Source of the DNA: an uncultured Prevotella sp.
GTDB lineage: Bacteria; Bacteroidota; Bacteroidia; Bacteroidales; Bacteroidaceae
DNA: 15,608 bases
Assembly: GCA_900553965.1 (NCBI GenBank)
Contig: USFX01000039.1
Span: 1 to 15,608, forward strand
Direction of reading: 5' to 3'
Made by a program: the position numbers and the translations under genes. Positions 6,092-14,771 of the stretch are shown in pieces; position 1 is the stretch's first letter, and each line of letters starts with the position of its first letter. Below the pieces are notes generated by a model, which was given only the letters and a program-made list of their open reading frames with translations, was not told the origin of the DNA and searched no databases.

Positions 6092-6700
6092 ATGAAACTC
6101 ATAATCATGACTAAGCCCACATTCTTTGTGGAGGAAGACAAAATACTCGCATCACTTTTCGATGAGGGACTGGACAACTTACACCTCTGCAAACCTATGG
6201 CTGAGCCTATGTATTCCGAACGGCTACTCACACTCTTGTCCGACGATTATTATGACAAGATTACGGTTCACGACAATTTTTATCTGAAGGATGAATACGG
6301 TCTGAAAGGCATTCATCTTGACAATGACAAGACTGAGATGCCGGCCAGATATAAAGGCCGCATCAGCAGGACCTGCCGTGTATTGGACCAGCTGAAGGAA
6401 GCCAAGAAGAAATCGGACTATGTCTTTTTAGGCAATGTATTCAACTCTCAGACCGACACGGAGCAGAAAGCGGCGTTCTCTCAGGAGGAACTGAAGGAAG
6501 CCTCCAGACGCGGACTGATTGACAGACATGTATATGCACTGGGAGGAATGAATCTCGACAACCTGCACGTAGCAAAGGATTTGGGATTTGGCGGCGTTGT
6601 GATATGCGGCGACCTGTGGAACAGGTTCGACATACACAATCAGTTGGACTATAAGAATCTCATCACGCACTTTGAGAAAATACGCAAGGCTGTGGGATAG
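6092..6700 (+). CDS. Thiamine-phosphate synthase/TenI-like protein
   Basis: A 202-residue protein with the single TIM-barrel layout of the ThiE/TenI family, which joins the thiazole and pyrimidine parts of thiamine (ThiE) or isomerises the thiazole intermediate (TenI). Family landmarks in order: LHLCKP, HDNFYLKDEYGLKGIHL (matching the G-x-H-L-G-Q segment), SDYVFLGNVFNS (matching the D-Y-x-x-x-G-P-x-F segment), and the phosphate-binding GGMNLDNLHVAKDLGFGGVVICG. Some usual ThiE residues differ: HLGQxD reads HLDNDK, and the TPTK loop reads SQTDTEQK. No other thiamine gene is nearby. Thus catalysis of the ThiE reaction is uncertain. The chosen start gives MKLIIMTKPTFF, with a second Met five codons later. 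It is likely co-transcribed with prs, 46 bases downstream. Confidence 0.8.
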   Translation: MKLIIMTKPTFFVEEDKILASLFDEGLDNLHLCKPMAEPMYSERLLTLLSDDYYDKITVHDNFYLKDEYGLKGIHLDNDKTEMPARYKGRISRTCRVLDQLKEAKKKSDYVFLGNVFNSQTDTEQKAAFSQEELKEASRRGLIDRHVYALGGMNLDNLHVAKDLGFGGVVICGDLWNRFDIHNQLDYKNLITHFEKIRKAVG

Positions 6701-6746
6701 AAAAGGATAATAACACTGTATCAATTCATACAAACTGACAAACAAA

Positions 6747-7685
6747 ATGAGTGCACAAAACTCCTACATGGTTTTCTCGGGTACCAACACGAGATATCTG
6801 GCAGAGAAGATTTGCCAAAGCCTTGGTTGTCCGTTGGGTCAACTTGTGATTACACACTTCTCTGACGGCGAATTTGCCGTGTCCTACGAAGAATCTATCC
6901 GCGGACGCGACGTCTTCCTCGTACAGAGCACATTCCCCAATTCGGACAATCTGATGGAACTGCTGCTGATGATAGACGCAGCCAAGAGGGCTTCGGCAAG
7001 AACAATCAACGCCGTGATACCTTATTTCGGATGGGCACGTCAGGACCGCAAAGACAAGCCGAGAGTAAGCATCGGTGCCAAGCTGGTGGCAGACCTCCTA
7101 CGCGTGGCCGGCATTGACAGACTGATAACAATGGATTTGCACGCAGACCAGATACAGGGCTTCTTCGACGTTCCTGTAGACCATCTGTACGCATCCGGCG
7201 TGATCATGCCCTATCTGCAGAGCCTCCGTCTGAAAGACATGGTCATCGCTTCGCCCGACGTCGGCGGCTCAAAGCGTGCGAACACGTATGCCAAATATTT
7301 CGGCTGTCCGCTCGTGCTGTGCAACAAGACACGCGCAAGGGCAAACGTGGTTGAAAGCATGCAGATTATCGGCGACGTGAAAGGCAAGAACGTGGTCATC
7401 ATAGATGATATGGTCGACACGGCCGGCACCATCACAAAGGCAGCCGACATCATGAAGGAAGCCGGAGCACTGACCGTAAGGGCATGTGCATCCCACTGCG
7501 TCATGAGCGGTCCAGCAAGCGAGCGAGTACAGGACTCATCACTGGAAGAAATCGTCTTCACCGACTCCATCCCCTACTCACAGCGCTGCGCCAAAGTCAA
7601 GCAGATCTCTGTTGCAGACATGTTTGCCGAGGCCATACGCCGCGTGATTCACAATGAGAGCATCAGTAATCTATATCTCGTATAA
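6747..7685 (+). CDS. prs: Ribose-phosphate pyrophosphokinase (PRPP synthetase)
   Basis: Cytoplasmic enzyme that transfers pyrophosphate from ATP to ribose 5-phosphate, making PRPP for purine, pyrimidine, histidine, tryptophan and NAD synthesis. The 312-residue length is normal for class I enzymes. Visible motifs: FSGTNTRYLAEKI at the N-terminus, FSDGEFAV, the ATP-binding region PYFGWARQDRKDKPRVSIG, the metal-binding TMDLHADQIQGFF, PDVGGSKRA, and the PRPP-binding loop VVIIDDMVDTAGT with D220/D221. No separate promoter box is visible in the 46-base gap after the ThiE-like gene, so both are probably on one transcript. No intrinsic terminator follows; instead the next spacer is a block of repeats. 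The gene is intact and ordinary. Confidence 0.98.
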   Translation: MSAQNSYMVFSGTNTRYLAEKICQSLGCPLGQLVITHFSDGEFAVSYEESIRGRDVFLVQSTFPNSDNLMELLLMIDAAKRASARTINAVIPYFGWARQDRKDKPRVSIGAKLVADLLRVAGIDRLITMDLHADQIQGFFDVPVDHLYASGVIMPYLQSLRLKDMVIASPDVGGSKRANTYAKYFGCPLVLCNKTRARANVVESMQIIGDVKGKNVVIIDDMVDTAGTITKAADIMKEAGALTVRACASHCVMSGPASERVQDSSLEEIVFTDSIPYSQRCAKVKQISVADMFAEAIRRVIHNESISNLYLV

Positions 7686-7943
7686 CAAATTACGAATTTT
7701 GAGTTGTCGGCTGCGCCGATTAGGAATTATATAATTAGGAATTAGCTGCGCGATGAACATCCCTTCCGCCAAAAGGCTCAATTCACGATTGTATGATTCG
7801 TAATCGGGACAGCCGACAATTCGTAATTTATAATTCGTAACCCGTAACTCAACATCGGCGCAGCTAATAATTCGTAATTTATAATTCAACATCGGCTTTG
7901 CCGACAACTCAAAATTCAAAACTCAACATTCGTAATTAAAAAT
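7686..7943. repeat. Intergenic block of AT-rich word repeats and nested inverted repeats
   Basis: The whole spacer between prs and the first TlpA-like gene is built from a few words. ATTCGTAATT occurs exactly at 7819, 7870 and 7928 and inverted at 7688. A 19-base direct repeat occurs at 7818-7836 and 7869-7887. Bases 7694-7720 and 7891-7917 are inverted repeats matching at 24 of 27 positions; each contains its own GC-rich mini-hairpin TCGGC-nnn-GCCGA. No gene and no clear TAnnTTTG promoter box is seen, so the promoter of the downstream gene is unknown. Confidence 0.85.
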
Positions 7944-9050
7944 ATGAAGACTTTATTATCGATAACCGCCCTGATGGTCACAGGAAGCATTTTCGCATCC
8001 TGCCAGTCGGGCACCTACCGCATAACCGGCAGCGGCGACATGCTGCAGGACGGTGACACACTGTTCCTCACCAGCGACTTCATGACCGGCGCACCGGTTG
8101 ACACCGTGATTGCCCAAGCCGGGAAGTTTGAGATGACAGGAACAGCCGATTCTACGTTTATGTGCCTTATCTACAGCAAGAAGAATCAGGAAGTGATGAG
8201 CTCGCCGTTCTTCATCGAGCCGGGCACAATCAAGCTGACGCTGTCAGACACCCCGAAAGACAGAAAGGTTTCCGGCTCTTCACTCAACAATGAATGGCAG
8301 GAGATGAACGACAGTCTCAGTCACATCGGATTACAGTTCAGCATGATGGCCGAAAACATGGCCACCAACAATCTTACCGCAGAGGAAGCCAAGGCACTGA
8401 ACGAGAAACAGCAGAAGCTCATCAGGCAATGGCAGGACATCGTCTTCCGCTATGCCAAGAAGAACGTAGACAACGAACTGGGCTATTTCCTCGTCACACA
8501 GTATTACGACCCGGAGTGTAAGGACGCCGCTTCAAAGCAGCAACTGATAAGCATGCTGCCCAAGAAAATGCAGGAGCGGCCGCTCGTGAAAGCCATTCAG
8601 GAAAGGCTCGCCATCTCAAAGGCCACGGCGGAAGGTAGCAAGATGAACGATTTCACGATGAACGACATCAACGAGCGCCCCATGTCCATACTCAGCGAGA
8701 TTGCCAAAAACAAGATCACGGTGATTGACTTCTGGGCCAGCTGGTGCGGACCGTGTCTCCGTGAAATGCCTTCGATGGTCGAAATGTACAAGAAGCACAA
8801 GGACAGCGGCCTCGGCATTATCGGCATCTCTCTTGACTCGCGCAAAACCGATTGGGAGAATGCGACAAAACGTTTCTCCATCGAGTGGCCGCAAATTTCG
8901 GACCTGAACGGCTGGAACAACGCCGCCGCACAGATGTTCAACGTCCAGTCCATCCCCTACACCATCGTCGTCAGCAGCGACGGAACAATTCTGAGAAAAG
9001 GACTGCGAGGCAGCGAGCTGGAAGAATTTGTCAGCGAAAAGCTCAAATAA
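7944..9050 (+). CDS. DUF4369-thioredoxin (TlpA-like) lipoprotein, copy 1
   Basis: Predicted envelope thiol-disulfide protein of 368 residues. A signal peptide ends in a lipobox-like FASC with C20 as the lipidation residue, so it is probably a periplasm-facing lipoprotein. An N-terminal beta-rich DUF4369-like domain (about 24-115; ITGSGDMLQDGDTLFL, SPFFIEPGTIKL) is followed by a helical linker (120-230) and a C-terminal TlpA/AhpC-type thioredoxin domain (about 235-368). The active site is WASWCGPC with C268 and C271; the cis-Pro region is NVQSIPYTIVV. The family is common in Bacteroidetes and supplies reductant or resolves disulfides outside the cytoplasm; the specific partner is unknown. The next gene is a paralogue in the same orientation 159 bases on, so the pair arose by tandem duplication. 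Confidence 0.9.
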   Translation: MKTLLSITALMVTGSIFASCQSGTYRITGSGDMLQDGDTLFLTSDFMTGAPVDTVIAQAGKFEMTGTADSTFMCLIYSKKNQEVMSSPFFIEPGTIKLTLSDTPKDRKVSGSSLNNEWQEMNDSLSHIGLQFSMMAENMATNNLTAEEAKALNEKQQKLIRQWQDIVFRYAKKNVDNELGYFLVTQYYDPECKDAASKQQLISMLPKKMQERPLVKAIQERLAISKATAEGSKMNDFTMNDINERPMSILSEIAKNKITVIDFWASWCGPCLREMPSMVEMYKKHKDSGLGIIGISLDSRKTDWENATKRFSIEWPQISDLNGWNNAAAQMFNVQSIPYTIVVSSDGTILRKGLRGSELEEFVSEKLK

Positions 9051-9064
9051 ACCCGTTCCACTTT

Positions 9065-9081
9065 GTATCAGGGAGTGATAC
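9065..9081. other. Small 6-bp dyad between the two TlpA-like genes
   Basis: GTATCA and TGATAC are perfect complements around a 5-base centre, 14 bases after the stop codon of copy 1. There is no T-run, so it is not a clear terminator. It may be an operator or chance. Confidence 0.25.
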
Positions 9082-9209
9082 GATTAATCAGTAACTAATT
9101 ATTATATGAATAATCGCATCACCCCCCCTAATTTCTTTATCTCCGTACAAAAACCAAGAACAGCCAAACATACTCTAATAACAATATCTCTTAATCCTAA
9201 TATCTCATC

Positions 9210-10337
9210 ATGAACAAATTATATGTTTCCATAGTAGGACTACTCACCGCATGCAACCTATTCGCTACCCAACTGCCTGACAAATACAGAATAAATGGTG
9301 AAGCACCGATGTTGAACGACGGCGACACACTTTTCGTTACTGACAATCCGATCAAAGGCACACCAACGGACACGCTCATCATAGAGAACGGAAAATTTGA
9401 GAAAGAAGGAAAGACCGGCTCCGCTGAGTTCCGCCTCGTGTACAGCACACATCCCAGAGGAATATATTCGCCTTTCTTCATCGAGCCAGGCACAATCAGC
9501 ATAAGACTGTCCACCAAACCGGAAGAGACAAGGGTGGAAGGCACTCCGACCAACGACGCATGGCAGGAGATGAACGACAGCGTGATGGAAATAAAGCGCA
9601 GGATTGACCGTCACTATGAAAACAATAATCTGAGCGACGAGGAACAGCAACAGGAGTTCAAAGAGCTGAAAGCACTGCACGCTCAATATAAAGCTCTCGT
9701 TACGGACTATGCAAGAAAGAACACGGACAACGAGTTCGGCTATTTCCTGCTTATGGCATACAGCGATATGGCCGGCAGCATCGGACTGCATGAGCCGGAC
9801 GGACTGATTGACATCGACACGCGGCTGGAACTGATAAGCAAATTACCGCACGACAGGCAGGAACGCCCCGCAATGAAACGTACCGTGGAAAAGCTCCACC
9901 GAATGAAAGCAACTGCCGAGGGCAACATCATGCCTGACTTCACGATGGACGACACCAACGGCAAACCGGTCAATGCACTTACGGAAATCACCAAGAACAA
10001 GCTCACCATCATTGATTTTTGGGCAAGTTGGTGCGGACCATGCCGCAGGGATATGCCCGACATGGTACGCTTGTACAACACATATAAAGACAAGGGACTG
10101 GGAATATTGGGCGTCTCGCTCGATTCCAAACGTGAGGCATGGAAGTCTGCGAGCAAGAATCTCGGAATTGTCTGGCCTCAGGTGTCCGATTTGAAAGGAT
10201 GGAACAACGCTGCCGCACAGCTATTCAACGTCCGGGCTATTCCACAGACCATCGTCGTCAGCAGCGACGGAACGATTCTGAAGAAAGGGCTGCGGGGCAG
10301 CGAGCTGGAAGATTTTGTCGCGTCGCAACTGAAATAA
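9210..10337 (+). CDS. DUF4369-thioredoxin (TlpA-like) lipoprotein, copy 2
   Basis: Paralogue of the preceding gene, 375 residues, with the same domain order: short signal peptide with lipobox LTAC (C15), DUF4369-like domain, helical linker, and thioredoxin domain with WASWCGPC (C275/C278) and NVRAIPQTIVV at the cis-Pro loop. The last 140 residues closely match copy 1, including the shared C-terminal KGLRGSELE; the linker is much more divergent. A 26-base DNA stretch (10248-10273) is identical to 8961-8986 in copy 1. The residues around the active site differ in charge (CRRDMP against CLREMP), which might alter partners. The 159-base gap upstream has no strong promoter match, so joint transcription with copy 1 is possible. 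A bidirectional terminator follows. Confidence 0.9.
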   Translation: MNKLYVSIVGLLTACNLFATQLPDKYRINGEAPMLNDGDTLFVTDNPIKGTPTDTLIIENGKFEKEGKTGSAEFRLVYSTHPRGIYSPFFIEPGTISIRLSTKPEETRVEGTPTNDAWQEMNDSVMEIKRRIDRHYENNNLSDEEQQQEFKELKALHAQYKALVTDYARKNTDNEFGYFLLMAYSDMAGSIGLHEPDGLIDIDTRLELISKLPHDRQERPAMKRTVEKLHRMKATAEGNIMPDFTMDDTNGKPVNALTEITKNKLTIIDFWASWCGPCRRDMPDMVRLYNTYKDKGLGILGVSLDSKREAWKSASKNLGIVWPQVSDLKGWNNAAAQLFNVRAIPQTIVVSSDGTILKKGLRGSELEDFVASQLK

Positions 10338-10423
10338 GCTACTTCAAATTTCCCCACCTCTACGCAAATATATTTATCCAAGATAAAAATGCAACGCTTC
10401 GGTCTTGAATATACATGAATATG

Positions 10424-10464
10424 AAAAAATCCCGGAACTCATGGAATTTGAGTTCCGGGATTTT
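10424..10464. terminator. Bidirectional terminator between the TlpA-like pair and glgP
   Basis: Arms 10426-10441 and 10449-10464 form a perfect 16-bp stem with a 7-base loop. The outer A-T pairs give a T4 run on the plus strand and a T6 run on the minus strand. It sits between two convergent units, 88 bases after the plus-strand stop and 28 bases after the minus-strand stop, so it serves both. Confidence 0.92.
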
Positions 10465-10492
10465 CTATAATATGGGTTACTTACGTTATGCC

Positions 10493-13063
10493 TTATGCGT
10501 TAGGCAGCTCCAGCCACTTGATGTAGCAGAAGTCCTGACGGTGAGGCAGCTTGTCGCACTTGGGATACATACGCACGGCGCTCTTGAAGATACCGGCGTT
10601 GTTCGGTTCGAGCTTGCCCTCGAAGGTGAAGTTATTGCCGTCACGACCTGTGACTGTGAGCGGAATAACGGTGAAGATGCGGTCCTCGCCATTCTTGTCG
10701 GGGCTGATTGTGACGAACTCCAGACCGATGGCGTCGTCGAGACCCTGCTCGTTGATGACGAACTTCAAGGTGTACTCCTTGCCCATCTCGGCACCCGTTG
10801 AGGGGATGTCCCACTCGGAAGATACCACGTTGATGGCGTCCCAACGCTCTGCGACGGCTTCCTTCCACTGTGCAATCTCCTTGGCCAGACGGTTGTTGTC
10901 GGCAGCAAGAGTCTTGAAGCGGGCAGCTTCCTTGCAGTAGAACTTGTCGTAGTAATCGTCGAGCTGACGCTTCATCGTATAGTGGGGAGCAATCTGTGCG
11001 ATAGAGTTCTTGATGACCTTTATCCAGCCTTCGCTGTAACCCTTCTCGTTCTTGTTGTAGTAGAGAGGAATGATCTCACGCTCAAGCAGGTTGTAGATTG
11101 TTGCGGCGTCGAGCTGGTCCTGATAGCCCTGGTTCTGATATGTGCGCTTCTCGGTGAGTGCCCATCCTGCGCCCTCGCGATAGCCTTCGAGCCACCATCC
11201 GTCGAGAACGGAGAGGTTTACGACACCGTTCATCTCAGCCTTCTCGCCTGATGTTCCGGAAGCCTCCAGAGGACGTGTCGGGGTGTTCATCCAGATGTCC
11301 ACACCCGAAACGAGACGGCGGGCGAGCTGGAAGTCGTAGTTCTCAAGGAAGATAATCTTGCCGAGGAACTCGGGACGCTGGCTGATTTCATATATCTTCT
11401 TGATGAGTCCCTGACCGGCACCGTCAGCGGGGTGTGCCTTACCGGCGAAGAGGAACTGAACGGGATGCTCGGGGTCATTGACAATCTTGGCAAGACGGTC
11501 GAGGTCGGTGAAGAGCAGGTGCGCACGCTTGTATGTGGCGAAACGACGGCAGAAACCGATCATCAGCGCGTTGGGATTAATCTTGTCGAGCAGTGAGACG
11601 ACGCGTGAGGGATCGCCCTGATTCTTCAACCATGTCTCGCGGAACTGCAGACGGATATAATCTACGAGCTTCTGCTTCAAGGCCATACGGGTCTCCCATA
11701 CCTCATCGTCGGGCACATTGTATATTGCCTCCCAGATGCTCTGATTGCTCTGGTCGCTCATGAATGTCTTGTCGAAGTACTTGGCATAGACCTTACGCCA
11801 CTCCGTTGATGTCCATGTGGGGAAGTGAACGCCGTTGGTGACATAGCCCACGTGGTTCTCCTCGGGATAGTAACCGTTCCAGATGGGAGCGAACATCTTC
11901 TGGCTTACCCAGCCGTGGAGCTTGCTCACACCGTTGACTTCCTGACATGTGTTGCAGGCGAACACTGACATACAGAACTTCTCCGAGTGGTCGTCGGGGT
12001 TGTTGCGGCCCATGCCGATGAACTCGTCCCAAGAGATGCCGAGCTTGGCGGGATAGCCACCCATGTACTTGCCGAAGAGTCCTTCGTCGAAATAGTCGTG
12101 ACCGGCGGGCACGGGAGTGTGAACGGTATAGAGTGATGATGCGCGGACGAGCTCCATAGCCTGGTTGAATGTCAGGCCAGTCTCGATATAATCGCACAGA
12201 CGCTGCAGGTTGCAGAGAGCAGCATGACCTTCGTTGCAGTGATATACATCCTTGGTGATGCCGAGCTTCTTCAGCGTGAGCACACCGCCGATACCGAGCA
12301 GGATCTCCTGCTTCAGACGGTTCTCCCAGTCGCCACCGTAGAGTGAGTGGGTGATGGGCTTGTCAAACTCTGAGTTCAGCTCGTTGTCGGTGTCGAGCAG
12401 GTAGAGCTTGATACGGCCGACATTGACGCGCCAAACGTATGCGTGAACGCTGTAGTTGTTATAAGGAACGTCCACGACAAGCGGGTTGCCGTTCTCGTCG
12501 AGCTGACGCTCAAGAGGAAGCGAATTGAAATTCTGTGCCTCATACTTTGCAATCTGCTGGCCGTCCATGCTGAGCGACTGTGTGAAGTAGCCGTAACGAT
12601 AGAGGAAACCTACGGCACACATGTCGACATTGCTGTCGGATGCTTCCTTCAGATAGTCACCGGCAAGCATGCCGAGACCGCCGGAATAAATCTTAAGAAC
12701 GTGGTTGAGACCGTATTCCATGGAGAAATAGGCCACGGAAGGACGGTTTGCGTCGGGCTTCACGTCCATATACTCACGGAACTGGGCGTAAACGGCCGTG
12801 ATACGCTTCATCATCGCCTTGTCTTTCACGATCTCTTCCTTGCGCTCATAGCTGAGACGCTCAAGCAGAAGGACGGGATTGTGCGTCACTTCATGATAAA
12901 GCTCGGGGTCCAAATCACGGAAAAGGTCTCTTGCCTCATAGTTCCATGTCCACCACACGTTGTGTGCAATCTCGTCAAGACACTTCAGTTCTTCCGGAAG
13001 AGTCGACTTGACGGTAATCTCCTGCCATTGAGGAGCATTAGCATAATCTGCCTTAATCTTCAT
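10493..13063 (-). CDS. glgP: Alpha-glucan (glycogen) phosphorylase, GT35
   Basis: Cytoplasmic PLP-dependent enzyme that releases glucose 1-phosphate from glycogen or maltodextrins. The 856-residue protein begins with the DUF3417-like segment typical of the bacterial alpha-glucan phosphorylase subtype (LDEIAHNVWWTWNYEARDLFRDLDP), followed by AYFSMEYGLNHVLKIYSGGLGMLAGDYLKEASD. The PLP-binding segment is EASGTSGEKAEMNGVVNLSVLDGWW with the Schiff-base lysine at K608. A C-terminal beta-rich extension of about 100 residues (from the IPSTGAEMGKEYTLKF region onward) follows the catalytic domain. Start ATG 13063 gives MKIKADYANAPQW. It lies 26 bases downstream of the glycogen synthase gene on the same strand, so the two form a short operon with opposite roles in storage-glucan turnover. 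The terminator at 10424-10464 ends the operon. Confidence 0.95.
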   Translation of the reverse strand: MKIKADYANAPQWQEITVKSTLPEELKCLDEIAHNVWWTWNYEARDLFRDLDPELYHEVTHNPVLLLERLSYERKEEIVKDKAMMKRITAVYAQFREYMDVKPDANRPSVAYFSMEYGLNHVLKIYSGGLGMLAGDYLKEASDSNVDMCAVGFLYRYGYFTQSLSMDGQQIAKYEAQNFNSLPLERQLDENGNPLVVDVPYNNYSVHAYVWRVNVGRIKLYLLDTDNELNSEFDKPITHSLYGGDWENRLKQEILLGIGGVLTLKKLGITKDVYHCNEGHAALCNLQRLCDYIETGLTFNQAMELVRASSLYTVHTPVPAGHDYFDEGLFGKYMGGYPAKLGISWDEFIGMGRNNPDDHSEKFCMSVFACNTCQEVNGVSKLHGWVSQKMFAPIWNGYYPEENHVGYVTNGVHFPTWTSTEWRKVYAKYFDKTFMSDQSNQSIWEAIYNVPDDEVWETRMALKQKLVDYIRLQFRETWLKNQGDPSRVVSLLDKINPNALMIGFCRRFATYKRAHLLFTDLDRLAKIVNDPEHPVQFLFAGKAHPADGAGQGLIKKIYEISQRPEFLGKIIFLENYDFQLARRLVSGVDIWMNTPTRPLEASGTSGEKAEMNGVVNLSVLDGWWLEGYREGAGWALTEKRTYQNQGYQDQLDAATIYNLLEREIIPLYYNKNEKGYSEGWIKVIKNSIAQIAPHYTMKRQLDDYYDKFYCKEAARFKTLAADNNRLAKEIAQWKEAVAERWDAINVVSSEWDIPSTGAEMGKEYTLKFVINEQGLDDAIGLEFVTISPDKNGEDRIFTVIPLTVTGRDGNNFTFEGKLEPNNAGIFKSAVRMYPKCDKLPHRQDFCYIKWLELPNA

Positions 13064-13089
13064 AATTAGTTTAATTATTATTCAATCTT

Positions 13090-14751
13090 TTATCCTTTAA
13101 TTCTCTTTTCTGCCTTTGTCAAAGCTATATCGTATGCCTCATAGTAATACTTTATGAACTCAGACCACAACGCCTTTTTCGACAAAGCGTCGGCTTTCTT
13201 GCGCGCGTCATCGGTCTCTTTCTTAGTAAAATTAGAATATTCGGCTATAGTGTCCTTTATTGCATCAGCAACCTCTGAATAGTTGTAATCCGTGCGATGG
13301 ATAACCTTTACGCCATCCTTTATGTCACTATAGCTTCCCTTCACGCTGTTGGCCCAAAGGCCAAATCCGGCAAGATCTGTCGTGATGCACGGAACCTTGA
13401 ACGCTACTGACTCCAGCGGAGTGTATCCCCAAGGCTCATAATAAGACGGATAGACACACAAGTCGTTACCCAATACAATATCATAGTATGTCATATTGAG
13501 CACTCCGTCGTTTCCGTCGAGATAGCACGGCAGGAATATCACCTTTACGTTATCTTCCTTTCTGTTGTGCATGTCGAAATACTTCATCATGCCAAGCGTG
13601 TTGTCATGGCTCATTTCATGCAGCCAATGGGTCACAAGCGGTATCTCAAGCGGCGTGTCATAGCTCTTCCCGCTCTCCAGACGCTCGACCAGATCACGGC
13701 GCGGCTCACCCACCCATCCGGGCACTTCAATGAAAGCGAGCACCGTTTTCTTCAGCTCCTTGTCACGCAACAGCCGGTTCAATGACTCGATATAGACATC
13801 TATTCCCTTGTTGCGGAACTCATATCTGCCGCTCGTCGATATAATCATCGTATCATCGCCGAGCTGTTCACCCAGCAAAGCGTTCGCCACATCAAGAAGA
13901 CGCTTGCGTGCCGCCTTGCGCTTCTTCGTGAACATTGCCGGTTTCGGAACGAAACTGTTGTCAAAGCCGTTCGGAAGAACAACATCTACCGGCTTGTCCA
14001 ACAGTTCCTTACATTCATTGGCCGTGATGTCGCTCACCGTCGTAAAGCAATCGACGAACATCGCCGTCTGCTTCTCGATGGAATGTTTGCTCTGCATGTT
14101 CAGCTCGCCAGCCATCTGGTCGCCGTTGTAGGCAAAAAGATAATCGTAAAGTGGTTTCATGTTACCGGCTATGCTACGACCGATACTCGTAGCATGAGTA
14201 GTGAATAAAGTTCCTATCTGCGGTAACTTATTATTAATGTATAGAAGTCCCAAACCTGTCATCCACTCATTGCCGTGATAAACCACACGCTTGGAACTGT
14301 CAATGTTATGCTTATAAAAACTCTCTACCACAAGAGCGGCAGCGTATGAGAACATTGACGCTTCATCGTAATCGCCGTACGCATGCAGACTGTCAACCTG
14401 ATAATGCTCCCATAACCAAGCATATATCTCATTCTTCTTCCCGAAGAACGGCTTGAAGTCTACAAGTATCGTTATCGGCTCTCCTGGAATTGTCCATCTA
14501 CCGATTCTGACATTCAGCCCCTCTTCATTCGCCGTCTTCCTCCAATCGGCAAACAGCTCTTTGTCCTCGCGGAAATACGGGCTTTCATTCTCATTCCAAA
14601 AGTCAGGACCGATAAATATTATTCTGTCATGTAGATTGTCCTGTAGTGTCTTTGCTCTTGTTGATAGTACAGTATAAATACCTCCTACCTTATTACATAC
14701 TTCCCAACTCGACTCAAATACGAAGTCCGGAATTAACATTTCTTTTATCAT
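13090..14751 (-). CDS. Glycogen synthase, GT3 (eukaryote-like) family
   Basis: Cytoplasmic glycosyltransferase that extends alpha-1,4-glucan chains from a nucleotide-activated glucose donor. The 553-residue protein has the GT3-type GT-B fold marks: VFESSWEVCNKVGGIYTVL at 11-29, TTHATSIGRSIAG, and YPSYYEPWGYTPLES carrying the E-x7-E pair E439/E447 (yeast Gsy2 uses E509/E517). It thus resembles animal and fungal glycogen synthases more than the GT5 GlgA of E. coli; it lacks the long regulatory N- and C-terminal tails of the eukaryotic enzymes. I start it at ATG 14751 (MIKEMLIPDF) because a promoter lies at 14772-14803, inside the longer reading frame that would start at 14793. It is the first gene of a two-gene operon with glgP. 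Bacterial homologues are often annotated glgA. Donor preference (UDP- or ADP-glucose) is not settled by sequence. Confidence 0.93.
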   Translation of the reverse strand: MIKEMLIPDFVFESSWEVCNKVGGIYTVLSTRAKTLQDNLHDRIIFIGPDFWNENESPYFREDKELFADWRKTANEEGLNVRIGRWTIPGEPITILVDFKPFFGKKNEIYAWLWEHYQVDSLHAYGDYDEASMFSYAAALVVESFYKHNIDSSKRVVYHGNEWMTGLGLLYINNKLPQIGTLFTTHATSIGRSIAGNMKPLYDYLFAYNGDQMAGELNMQSKHSIEKQTAMFVDCFTTVSDITANECKELLDKPVDVVLPNGFDNSFVPKPAMFTKKRKAARKRLLDVANALLGEQLGDDTMIISTSGRYEFRNKGIDVYIESLNRLLRDKELKKTVLAFIEVPGWVGEPRRDLVERLESGKSYDTPLEIPLVTHWLHEMSHDNTLGMMKYFDMHNRKEDNVKVIFLPCYLDGNDGVLNMTYYDIVLGNDLCVYPSYYEPWGYTPLESVAFKVPCITTDLAGFGLWANSVKGSYSDIKDGVKVIHRTDYNYSEVADAIKDTIAEYSNFTKKETDDARKKADALSKKALWSEFIKYYYEAYDIALTKAEKRIKG

Positions 14752-14771
14752 ATTAGTCCGATATATAGCCA

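Noticed and set aside
5695..6095. Small plus-strand ORFs between the GH2 and ThiE-like genes
   Set aside because: They run through hairpins and low-complexity arms of the repeat region, overlap one another in different frames and show no protein-like composition.
7686..7943. CRISPR array
   Set aside because: Repeats are short, irregularly spaced and partly inverted, with no constant-length spacers and no cas genes nearby.
9258..9791. Minus-strand 177-codon ORF
   Set aside because: It is antisense to the second TlpA-like gene and has no supporting context.
12443..13069. Plus-strand 208-codon ORF
   Set aside because: It is antisense to glgP, whose identity is certain, and its protein has no family features.
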